From Collinsella sp. (GTDB lineage Bacteria; Actinomycetota; Coriobacteriia; Coriobacteriales; Coriobacteriaceae), in contig DXZO01000030.1 of assembly GCA_019419625.1 (NCBI GenBank), forward strand, positions 1 to 5,648: a DNA stretch of 5,648 bases. The letters are read 5' to 3'. The notes beneath the pieces were generated by a model. It made no database searches, was not told where the DNA came from, and worked only from the letters and a program-made list of their open reading frames with translations. Positions 1-5,648 of this stretch are shown here, piece after piece; within the stretch, counting starts at the first letter, position 1; each line of letters starts with the position of its first letter. The translations under genes were made by a program, and so were the position numbers.

Positions 1-7
1 GAAATCA

Positions 8-529
8 TCAGTATCCGGTTCCTCTCTGTTGATAGAACTCGCCACCGGTAAGGGCACGGGTGCGGCTGAGGTTTACGTGGCAGATGGCGCAAGCCAGGGC
101 ATCGGCGGCATGGTCGGGATGCGGGTCGTGGTCGAGCTGCGTGAGCGTACGAACCATATACGCGACCTGCCGTTTGTCCGCGGCTCCGGTGCCCACAACA
201 GCCTGCTTAATCTGCATAGGCGTGTACTCGCCAATCTCGAGCGCGCATTCCGAAAGCGCCACAAGCGCAGCGCCGCGGGCATGTGCCGTGGGGATGGCCG
301 AACGAACGTTGGCGCCAAAGTAGATGCTCTCGACAGCAGCCGTGTCGGGTCGATAACGCTCGACGACATCCTTAAGGTCATGGGCGATATGCGACAGGCG
401 CACCGCGAGCGGGCTGCCCGCGCTGGTCTCGATACAACCGTAGGCACGGCAGCGAACCTCGCCACGTCGCTCCTCGATAATCCCCCAGCCCGTATGGGCC
501 AAACCGGGGTCGATACCCAAAATGACCAA
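8..529 (-). CDS. ruvC: Crossover junction endodeoxyribonuclease RuvC
   Basis: RuvC is the dimeric, Mg2+-dependent nuclease that cuts Holliday junctions symmetrically, working with the RuvAB branch-migration complex in recombinational repair. The 173-residue protein has normal family length and an RNase H-like fold signature. It begins with the strand and motif ILGIDPGLAHTGWG, giving catalytic Asp7. Glu67 lies in AAVESIYFG, and the C-terminal motif HAADALACAICH supplies His140 and Asp143. His at the third acidic position also occurs in characterised RuvC such as that of Thermus thermophilus, so the active site looks intact. QIKQAVVGTGAADKRQV (from residue 106) is the conserved DNA-binding segment. 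The start is TTG at 527-529: an in-frame TGA lies six codons upstream, a GGGAGG ribosome-binding site precedes it by 5 bases, and it puts Asp7 in its usual place. The gene follows a 137-base gap with an SOS box, so it is probably LexA-controlled. ruvA/ruvB would be expected further left, outside the window. Confidence 0.96.
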   Translation of the reverse strand: MVILGIDPGLAHTGWGIIEERRGEVRCRAYGCIETSAGSPLAVRLSHIAHDLKDVVERYRPDTAAVESIYFGANVRSAIPTAHARGAALVALSECALEIGEYTPMQIKQAVVGTGAADKRQVAYMVRTLTQLDHDPHPDHAADALACAICHVNLSRTRALTGGEFYQQRGTGY

Positions 530-534
530 GCCAA

Positions 535-540
535 CCTCCC
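535..540 (-). promoter_or_regulatory. Ribosome-binding site of ruvC (supports TTG start)
   Basis: The minus strand reads GGGAGG here, followed by a 5-base spacer and then TTG. No in-frame ATG or GTG exists between this site and the TTG, and an in-frame stop lies just upstream. The site therefore decides the unusual TTG start. Confidence 0.8.
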
Positions 541-584
541 CTCGTCACAAATACAGCACAAGGCAAGGCCCCGAGCATCATTCA

Positions 585-598
585 CGAACGTCTGTTCT
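585..598 (-). promoter_or_regulatory. LexA/SOS box upstream of ruvC
   Basis: The plus strand reads CGAACGTCTGTTCT (minus strand AGAACAGACGTTCG). The core GAAC-N4-GTTC is a perfect inverted repeat and matches the Gram-positive/actinobacterial LexA operator pattern CGAAC-N4-GTTCG at all but the last position. It lies about 55 bases upstream of the ruvC start and directly downstream of a candidate -10 hexamer, a position where bound LexA would block transcription. The ruv genes are known SOS genes in many bacteria. The box is seen in the sequence; the regulation is inferred. Confidence 0.72.
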
Positions 599-627
599 AG
601 AATAACACAACGGGACCAAGATGCTTA
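599..627 (-). promoter_or_regulatory. Candidate ruvC promoter
   Basis: On the minus strand a TATTCT hexamer (599-604, four of six matches to TATAAT) sits immediately upstream of the SOS box. A weak TAAGCA hexamer (622-627, three of six matches to TTGACA) lies 17 bases before it. The geometry suits a LexA-repressed promoter, but the hexamers are poor and the call rests mainly on their position next to the operator. Confidence 0.3.
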
Positions 628-666
628 GTTGAAGTGTCGGGGTTGGAAGCGAATCCTATCCCATAG

Positions 667-2652
667 TTAGTTCTGCGAGAAAAAAGGAAACTGACGGGGA
701 TCCACCGGCGGATGCGGCATCGGTCCGCCCTGGGGCCCACCCTGCGGGCCACCCTGGCCGCCCATCATCTTATCGATGGCGTCCTGAACCTCGCCCTCGA
801 ACTTTTTCATGCCCTCGTGCAAACGACGCTGACCGTCCTCAGAGCGCAGCTCCTCCATCTGCTCGGGCGAAATACCCAGCAGCTCACCCAAAATGCCCAT
901 CATCTCACCGCGCATACGGTCACTCGTATCGTCGTCGGCAAAGCGACGCACCTCGGCGCGCGCCAGCGAATCGACCGTCATACGCTCCTTGCCGTTAAGC
1001 CCCAGGTCGGACCACGCGAGCATGTACGGCCAGGCGCGCTCGACAAACGAACGGGCTGAGACGATCGACGCCGTCGGCAGCATGCGGCGGGCGGCCTCGC
1101 CCTGACGCACGAGCATCAGCAGCAGCGAGCAGGCCTCAGGCTTGCCAGCGGCCATCGGGATGTCGTCGAAAGATCGATTGCGGTCCACGTGCGCCTCGAG
1201 CGCGCCATCGACCTCACCCGGCTCAAGCCCGCCGAGCAGCTGTGCCGCGCGGTCGAGCATATCGACCGGACCGTCGAGCGTCGAGAGCGCCTGCGCCAGC
1301 ACTCGCTCCATACAATCTTCCACCGCGTTGAGCGTCACGAGCTCTTGGGGCACCACGGCAGACGTGCGGTTGCGCACACGCGCCACAAACTCAAGCGTCG
1401 ACAGGTACACATCGCCAAAGGGCGCGTAATCGCCCTGGTAGCCGCCGCAAAGCGCCGGCGCCGCCAGCGCGTACTCGGTTTTGGACAGCGGGCTCAGCGC
1501 CATCGCACCCAGCTCGAGCGCCGTGTCCTCCAGCATGAGGCCCAGCGTGCGCGAGCGCAGACGCTCGGCATCGCCCGCCGACACGTCGCGATCGAGCACA
1601 CGCGCCGCATCCGGTGCATCGCGCTCGACGGTGCGAATGTGCAGACGCTCGGCGATGGCGCGGACGGCGGCACAGCGGGCAGCCTCGGCCTCTTCCTGCG
1701 CCGGCGTAAAGATACGGTTGCGCCCCAGCACCAGGCCAATCACATTACGCGGGCCCAGAGCGTCGACGGTCAGCGCCGCCAGCAGGGACGACGGCAAGTC
1801 GCCCTCGAGCGCCACCACAGCACGCGACGCACCGTGGGCTCGGGCGTTGTCGCGCACGGCGAGCACCAGCGCCTGCCACAGCCACTCCTCGGAACGGAAC
1901 TCGGGCAGTTCGTGATCTTCCAGGGCATCGAGCATCACGCCGCGCTGAATCTCCTGAACCAGCAGGCTCTCCTCAAAACACGGCGCCTGGGCCACCACGC
2001 GACCACAGTCGTCGAGCACAAACGAACCGCCGGTATACACCGACTCGTCATAAGCACCGACCGGCGCCATGCAGGCAAACCACACGCTGCGCTTGGATGC
2101 GATCTTGCGGTAGGCGCCGCTGCGTACGGCGGCAATGGCAGCAGTCTCGCGGTCGGTCATGTCAAACGCGTTGAATTGGAAATACGCAATGAGGTCAACA
2201 CCGGTCGGCAACATCTCGAGTTCGCGGTCCAAGTCAAAAATCACGGCAATGCGCACGCCGTCCACGTCGAACACCGGCGGCGCCCAACGCGTGTCGTTGT
2301 TCTCACCACGCTGCAGGGCAATGCTCGAACGCGCCGGCACCACATGACCGTCCTTGAGCATCATGTAGTCGAGCAGCGGCTGGCCCTCAAACGAAACCGC
2401 CGCGGGCACGATGCAGATCATGTCAAGCTCCTGGATACGCTCGGCGACACCAGTCAAGCCGGCAAGCATGTCGTGCTCAAAGTCGGCAGTGCCCACCAGG
2501 CCCCCGGGCATGGCGCCCATAAAGAGCGGAGCCGGAACGCACAGCACGCGCGCCCCGCGCTCGTGGGCCAGACGAGCCTGGTCCTCGATGCGGCCGCAAA
2601 TGCCCTCAATATCACCCAGGCGCATATCGATCTGTGCAAGCGCGAACTTCAT
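667..2652 (-). CDS. NAD+ synthetase-like two-domain protein (nitrilase + NadE folds), probably catalytically inactive
   Basis: Residues 1-235 follow a nitrilase/glutaminase domain: MKFALAQIDMRLGDIEGI at the start, then YDESVYTGGSFVLDDCGRVV near 201-220. Residues 255-545 follow the NAD+ synthetase domain: VDALGPRNVIGLVL (296-309), RLRSRTLGLMLE (364-375), the S-KTE/GDYAPFGD region (390-414) and ARRMLPTASIVSARSF (521-536), which resembles the KR-Q-P segment of glutamine-dependent NadE. The catalytic residues are missing. The glutaminase Glu (usual PEL) is Ala41, the Lys position is Ser109/110, and the Cys position is Asp140 (or Phe139). The SGGxDS ATP-pyrophosphatase loop reads EGDLPSS (283-289). 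A C-terminal extension of about 110 residues adds helical, charged sequence and a GGPQ tail. The frame is intact and the length is close to that of full NadE proteins (roughly 540-680 residues). A true NAD+ synthetase would make NAD+ from deamido-NAD+, ATP and glutamine; this one probably does not. ATG start with AAAGGG 7 bases upstream. The family call is fairly sure; the function is unknown. Confidence 0.8.
   Translation of the reverse strand: MKFALAQIDMRLGDIEGICGRIEDQARLAHERGARVLCVPAPLFMGAMPGGLVGTADFEHDMLAGLTGVAERIQELDMICIVPAAVSFEGQPLLDYMMLKDGHVVPARSSIALQRGENNDTRWAPPVFDVDGVRIAVIFDLDRELEMLPTGVDLIAYFQFNAFDMTDRETAAIAAVRSGAYRKIASKRSVWFACMAPVGAYDESVYTGGSFVLDDCGRVVAQAPCFEESLLVQEIQRGVMLDALEDHELPEFRSEEWLWQALVLAVRDNARAHGASRAVVALEGDLPSSLLAALTVDALGPRNVIGLVLGRNRIFTPAQEEAEAARCAAVRAIAERLHIRTVERDAPDAARVLDRDVSAGDAERLRSRTLGLMLEDTALELGAMALSPLSKTEYALAAPALCGGYQGDYAPFGDVYLSTLEFVARVRNRTSAVVPQELVTLNAVEDCMERVLAQALSTLDGPVDMLDRAAQLLGGLEPGEVDGALEAHVDRNRSFDDIPMAAGKPEACSLLLMLVRQGEAARRMLPTASIVSARSFVERAWPYMLAWSDLGLNGKERMTVDSLARAEVRRFADDDTSDRMRGEMMGILGELLGISPEQMEELRSEDGQRRLHEGMKKFEGEVQDAIDKMMGGQGGPQGGPQGGPMPHPPVDPRQFPFFSQN
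721..762 (-). repeat. GGPQ-repeat coding tract in the C-terminal tail
   Basis: Residues 631-644 of the NAD-synthetase-like protein read GGQGGPQGGPQGGP, encoded by an imperfect repeat with a unit of about 12 bases. It is followed by the proline-rich end MPHPPVDPRQFPFFSQN. The tract is low-complexity and probably disordered. Such repeats can change length by slippage. It lies outside the conserved NadE domains. Confidence 0.75.
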
Positions 2653-2659
2653 GGCTCAG

Positions 2660-2667
2660 CCCTTTCC
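2660..2667 (-). promoter_or_regulatory. Ribosome-binding site of the NAD-synthetase-like gene
   Basis: The minus strand reads GGAAAGGG, 7 bases before the ATG at 2650-2652. It is a moderate match to the Shine-Dalgarno sequence and supports this start, as does the immediate MKFALAQIDM nitrilase-type N-terminus. Confidence 0.55.
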
Positions 2668-2689
2668 GTCGTAAACCATCGAAATCGTA

Positions 2690-2723
2690 GTAAAAGCGCC
2701 GGCCGCATAATGCAGTCGGCGCT
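2690..2723 (-). terminator. Rho-independent terminator after the superoxide reductase gene
   Basis: On the minus strand AGCGCCG (2717-2723) pairs with CGGCGCT (2695-2701). After one mismatch the stem continues as CTGCA with TGCGG (one G-T wobble), closed by a TTA loop (2708-2710). The hairpin is followed directly by TTTTA (2690-2694). It lies about 46 bases beyond the superoxide reductase stop codon. No T-run follows on the plus strand, so it acts on leftward transcription. Confidence 0.78.
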
Positions 2724-2769
2724 CGCATGTGCATATGCTAGCTATGATACCCCGAGCGGGGGCGCGCTC

Positions 2770-3132
2770 CTAGAACGTCGCGGACCACAGCCCGTGCAGG
2801 TTGCAGTAGGCATAGACGGTACCGGTCTTGGAACCGCCGGCAAAAAACGTCGCGGGCTTCATGCCGGGCTCAAGGTAATGGACCTCTAAGCGGCCCTCGG
2901 CCTCAAGGGCGATCCACTCAATATAGTGCTCGGGCAGGCTGGGGTGCTCGACCGAGCCAACGCGTGCGCGAATCACGTGACCGTCGCGCTCGGTCTCGAC
3001 AACAGGCACGTGCTTCTCGTGCGCCGCGTCCTCAGTGTTTGCGGTCAGTTCCGTGCAACCGGCAGGGGTTGCAACGTCGTTGCCAAGGGCGGCAATGAGC
3101 TTACCGTCGGGGTCCTTAAAGAATTTCGCCAT
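2770..3132 (-). CDS. Superoxide reductase (desulfoferrodoxin-family, centre II only)
   Basis: This enzyme reduces superoxide to hydrogen peroxide in the cytoplasm of anaerobes, using electrons usually delivered by rubredoxin and giving no oxygen. The 120-residue protein carries all ligands of the Fe(His)4Cys centre: His41 in EKHVP, His63 in EHP, His69 in EHYIEW, and Cys110 and His113 in YCNLHGLW. Glu39 and Lys40, next to the active site in the family, are also present. The N-terminal 38 residues align with the desulforedoxin domain of two-iron desulfoferrodoxins (FKDPDGK in place of FKCxxCGN, then GCTELTANTEDA), but only Cys26 of the four cysteines remains, so the first iron centre cannot form. 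This resembles the class III type known from Treponema pallidum. The frame is open further upstream to 3273, but the start at 3130-3132 is chosen because AAAGGAG precedes it by 6 bases and the upstream residues are not family-like. A terminator follows; the gene is probably monocistronic. Confidence 0.95.
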   Translation of the reverse strand: MAKFFKDPDGKLIAALGNDVATPAGCTELTANTEDAAHEKHVPVVETERDGHVIRARVGSVEHPSLPEHYIEWIALEAEGRLEVHYLEPGMKPATFFAGGSKTGTVYAYCNLHGLWSATF

Positions 3133-3138
3133 GATGTT

Positions 3139-3145
3139 CTCCTTT
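3139..3145 (-). promoter_or_regulatory. Ribosome-binding site of the superoxide reductase gene
   Basis: The minus strand reads AAAGGAG, a strong Shine-Dalgarno sequence, with a 6-base spacer to the ATG at 3130-3132. It decides this start over the upstream in-frame ATG at 3271-3273, which would add 47 residues with no likeness to the family. Confidence 0.82.
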
Positions 3146-3231
3146 GCTGACGTGCCAATGTTCTTGACGGTTCTTATGCCCAAAGGCAGACAAACCATCC
3201 ACGGCATTGCAAATGAACACATAACGGGCGG

Positions 3232-3261
3232 GGACGATGGGGCAGCGTGTGCCATCCGTCC
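3232..3261 (-). other. Imperfect GC-rich hairpin downstream of the helicase gene
   Basis: GGACG (3257-3261 read on the minus strand) pairs with CGTCC (3232-3236). After a one-base bulge, ATGG pairs with CCAT, closing an 11-base loop. It lies about 21 bases beyond the helicase stop. No T-run follows in either direction, so it is not a standard intrinsic terminator; it could be a transcript-end stabiliser or chance in GC-rich DNA. Confidence 0.25.
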
Positions 3262-3282
3262 TGGCGGCCCCACCCGAGCGGG

Positions 3283-5648
3283 TTAGCGCCCGTCGCCGCC
3301 CAGCAGCGCCAGAACATCTTCGCGGGTAAAAAGCGCCGAGGAGATGCCGTCACCGCCGAGCACGCTGTTGACCAGGTCGCGTTTGGACTCCTGCATCTGC
3401 ATGATGCGTTCCTCGATCGTGTCCTTGGCGATGAGCTTGTACACGGTCACGGTATGTTGCTGGCCAATACGATGCGCGCGGTCGGTCGCTTGGTCCTGCG
3501 CCGCCACGTTCCACCACGGGTCGTAGTGGATGACCACGTCGGCTGCCGTCAGGTTAAGGCCCACGCCGCCCGCCTTGAGCGAAATCAAAAAGACCGGAAC
3601 CTCGCCCGCTTGGAACTGCGCGACCATCTTGGCGCGGCTCTCCTTAGACGAAGCGCCCGTGAGCTTAAGGAAGGCGATGTCCTCCTTGGCCAAGCGCTTA
3701 CCGATGATATCGAGCATACCCGTAAACTGGCTGAACAACAGGATGCGATGCCCGCCGTCGAGTGCGCCGTGCACGAGCTCCATGCACGTATCGAGCTTGG
3801 CGCTCCCCGCCTTGTAATCCTCGTAGTGTAGACGCGGGTCGCAGCAGATCTGGCGCAGCTTGGTGAGCTCGGCGAGCACCTTGAGTTTGTCCTTCTTAAA
3901 CTCCCCAGCCTCGCGGTGCTGCACCTGCTGGGCGATGCGGTCCTGGTTGGCCAGGTAGAGCTTGCGCTGCTCGCCGGTAAGCTGCGCCATGACGGTGTCT
4001 TCGATCTTCTCGGGCAGGTCGGCCACCACGTCTTCCTTAACACGGCGCAGCACAAACGGCGACACGAGCGCCTGCAGGCGAGCGGCGCTATCGCCCTCGG
4101 CATGCTCGACGGGGCTCTCAAAGCGCTTGGCAAACGACTCGCGCGTCCCCAAAAGGCCCGGCATCAAAAAGTCGAAGATGCTCCAGAGCTCGGACAGGCG
4201 GTTTTCGATGGGCGTGCCCGTCAGGGCAAAGCGCACGCCGGCAGGCAGGCGCTTGGCGGCGCGCGCCACCTGCGTGAGCGGATTTTTAATGTACTGTGCC
4301 TCATCGAGCACCACGCGGGCAAAATCCTGCTCGACGTACTCGTCGATATCGCGCCGCATAAGGTCATACGACGTCACGACCACGCTATGCTCGGCCACGC
4401 CGGCGATCTGCACGCGGCGTTGAGCCTTGGCGCCCACAATGGCGCACACATCGAGCGACGGGGCAAAGCGCTCCAGCTCGGCAGTCCAGTTGTACACGAG
4501 TGAGGCCGGGCATACCACGAGCGTGGGCTTGGTGTCCCCCGCCTCCACGCGCGCCAGAATATGCGCAATCATCTGGAGCGTTTTGCCCAGGCCCATGTCG
4601 TCGGCCAAGATGCCGCCAAGGCCCAGGTGTTCGAGCGAGCCGAGCCACTGGTATCCGTCGACCTGGTAGCCGCGCATCGTTGCCTTGAGCGATGCCGGCA
4701 CCGTAAAGTCCATCTTGCCGAGCGTGTCCAGGCGCTCGACGGTACGGCGGAACGCAGCGTCGCGATCGGCCTCGAGCGCCGGCGTGCGTGCGAGCATGCT
4801 GTCGACGAACAGGGTGCTCGACGCGGGAAGCGACACGCCGTCGAGCAGGTCGACGGCATCGACACCCAGGTCCTCGGCAAGGCCAAACGCGGCGCGCGCT
4901 CCCTCGTCCAGGCGAATGATGTCGCCGGACGTAAGGCGCGCAAACGTTTGATGGCGCTTGTACGAATCGAGATAGACGGCAAGGTCCGCGGCCGAAAGCC
5001 CGCTCGCGCCCAGCTCGACATCGAGCAGATTGCTCTTAACGGTCGCACGAACCGAGAGCTTGGGCGCGGGGCGGACCGAGATCTGGCGCAGACGGTCGCT
5101 GAGCATGACCTCACCCAGTTCGGACAGGGCGGACAGGCCCTCGGTCAGCAGGCAGAACAAGCGGGCGTCATCGCGCTCCTCAAACGCCAGACCGCCCTCG
5201 TAGAAATCGAAGTACAGGGCCGCCGTATCCATAACGCGAAACTCCGCCACCTCGTCGCGGGGCGGCACACCGGGGCGCTGCTCTTCGAAGGGGCTGCCCG
5301 GAGCGCCCAGGCTAAAGAGATCCGCCGACCAATCGCCGTAGGTAACCGTAATTTTGCAGGTCACGAGCCCATCGTCGACACCGATCGCCATAGCAAAGCT
5401 CGGCTCGGGTGCCACGGTATCGAGCGCGGCGGGCGCGGTGAGGTCGGTGTAGTCGCGCAAAATGGGCAGCGCCATACGGCAGAACTCACCCACCTGCTCG
5501 GCGGCAATATGGGCGGGCGTGCGGCACGGCAGCAAGCGCGAGAAAAAAGGTGCGGCATGCTGAGCAAATGCAGCGTCGGTACGGCGCGCGCGGCGCGTGT
5601 CAACCAAGTAGGCGGCATCGCCCGACGCAAAGCAGTACATATCGGCGG
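3283..5648 (-). CDS. SNF2-family DEAD/DEAH-box helicase, N-terminus outside the window
   Basis: This is the C-terminal part of a bacterial SWI2/SNF2 superfamily 2 ATPase, an ATP-driven translocase on double-stranded DNA. Residues are numbered from the Met codon at 5638-5640. Residues about 1-315 match the poorly conserved SNF2-associated region. The ATPase core then follows: LADDMGLGKT (345-354, Walker A), VVCPASLVYNW (375-385), VLDEAQYIKNP (444-454, motif II in the DEAQ form usual for bacterial SNF2) and LTGTPIENRLSELWSIFDFL (473-492). The second RecA lobe has ILLFSQFTGMLDIIG (633-647), ISLKAGGVGLNLTAADVV (686-703) and QATDRAHRIGQ (717-727). All motifs look intact. The Met at 5640 is probably internal: the frame stays open through the last codons to 5648, and relatives are typically around 1,000 residues or more, often with an N-terminal SWIM zinc finger, which would lie further right. 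The biological role is unknown; repair or transcription recycling are possibilities for the family. Confidence 0.94.
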   Translation of the reverse strand, partial: ADMYCFASGDAAYLVDTRRARRTDAAFAQHAAPFFSRLLPCRTPAHIAAEQVGEFCRMALPILRDYTDLTAPAALDTVAPEPSFAMAIGVDDGLVTCKITVTYGDWSADLFSLGAPGSPFEEQRPGVPPRDEVAEFRVMDTAALYFDFYEGGLAFEERDDARLFCLLTEGLSALSELGEVMLSDRLRQISVRPAPKLSVRATVKSNLLDVELGASGLSAADLAVYLDSYKRHQTFARLTSGDIIRLDEGARAAFGLAEDLGVDAVDLLDGVSLPASSTLFVDSMLARTPALEADRDAAFRRTVERLDTLGKMDFTVPASLKATMRGYQVDGYQWLGSLEHLGLGGILADDMGLGKTLQMIAHILARVEAGDTKPTLVVCPASLVYNWTAELERFAPSLDVCAIVGAKAQRRVQIAGVAEHSVVVTSYDLMRRDIDEYVEQDFARVVLDEAQYIKNPLTQVARAAKRLPAGVRFALTGTPIENRLSELWSIFDFLMPGLLGTRESFAKRFESPVEHAEGDSAARLQALVSPFVLRRVKEDVVADLPEKIEDTVMAQLTGEQRKLYLANQDRIAQQVQHREAGEFKKDKLKVLAELTKLRQICCDPRLHYEDYKAGSAKLDTCMELVHGALDGGHRILLFSQFTGMLDIIGKRLAKEDIAFLKLTGASSKESRAKMVAQFQAGEVPVFLISLKAGGVGLNLTAADVVIHYDPWWNVAAQDQATDRAHRIGQQHTVTVYKLIAKDTIEERIMQMQESKRDLVNSVLGGDGISSALFTREDVLALLGGDGR

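Noticed and set aside
419..430. RuvC His140 in place of an acidic catalytic residue, considered as a sign of inactivation
   Set aside because: His at this position is found in active RuvC enzymes such as that of Thermus thermophilus; Asp7, Glu67 and Asp143 are all present.
644..663. Possible hairpin just after the NAD-synthetase-like stop codon
   Set aside because: The arms (GGGATAGGA and TTCCAACCC on the minus strand) have two mismatches and a wobble, and no T-run follows, so it does not qualify as an intrinsic terminator.
1189..2889. A 566-codon open frame on the plus strand, opposite the NAD-synthetase-like gene
   Set aside because: Its translation is rich in Arg, His and Gln, has no recognisable motif, and runs exactly antisense to a gene with clear homology. 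It is a stop-poor shadow frame typical of GC-rich DNA.
3133..3273. 47-residue N-terminal extension of the superoxide reductase from the upstream in-frame ATG
   Set aside because: The extension has no family likeness, and a strong AAAGGAG site sits 6 bases before the internal ATG at 3130-3132.
3283..5648. SNF2 helicase as part of an anti-phage system
   Set aside because: Some defence systems carry SNF2 helicases, but no methylase, nuclease, phospholipase-like or other defence partner is visible. The neighbours are housekeeping or stress genes, and the protein matches the widespread chromosomal bacterial SNF2 family.

Overview
The window is a compact, GC-rich bacterial chromosome segment with four genes, all on the minus strand. 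From right to left, which is the direction of transcription, they are: the C-terminal part of a bacterial SNF2-family DEAD/DEAH helicase (3283 to the right edge), a small superoxide reductase (2770-3132), a 661-residue protein built like a glutamine-dependent NAD+ synthetase but lacking the catalytic residues (667-2652), and ruvC, the Holliday-junction resolvase (8-529, TTG start). The high GC content, the superoxide reductase typical of anaerobes, the actinobacterial/Gram-positive style SOS box and the bacterial SNF2 protein together suggest a strictly anaerobic, high-GC Gram-positive, most likely a Coriobacteriia member (Collinsella-like). This placement is an inference from protein style and composition, not a database match.

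Region by region: 3283-5648 is the helicase; its reading frame is still open at base 5648, so the N-terminus lies outside. The 150-base gap 3133-3282 holds the superoxide reductase ribosome-binding site and a GC-rich imperfect hairpin; I see no convincing promoter. The gap 2653-2769 contains a good Rho-independent terminator for the superoxide reductase gene, which leaves only about 37 bases of leader in front of the NAD-synthetase-like gene. The gap 530-666 contains a perfect GAAC-N4-GTTC palindrome, a LexA/SOS box, placed just after a plausible -10 hexamer and about 55 bases upstream of ruvC.

The genes do not form an obvious single pathway. ruvC appears to be its own SOS-controlled unit, probably continuing leftward into ruvA/ruvB outside the window. 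The superoxide reductase is an oxidative-stress gene with its own terminator. The most interesting object is the NAD-synthetase-like protein: its two-domain architecture is recognisable from end to end, yet the Glu-Lys-Cys triad of the glutaminase domain and the SGGxDS ATP-binding loop of the synthetase domain are both replaced, and it carries an extra C-terminal region ending in a GGPQ-repeat tail. It looks like a retained pseudoenzyme or a repurposed scaffold, not a broken gene. No mobile element, CRISPR array, tRNA or rRNA was seen.
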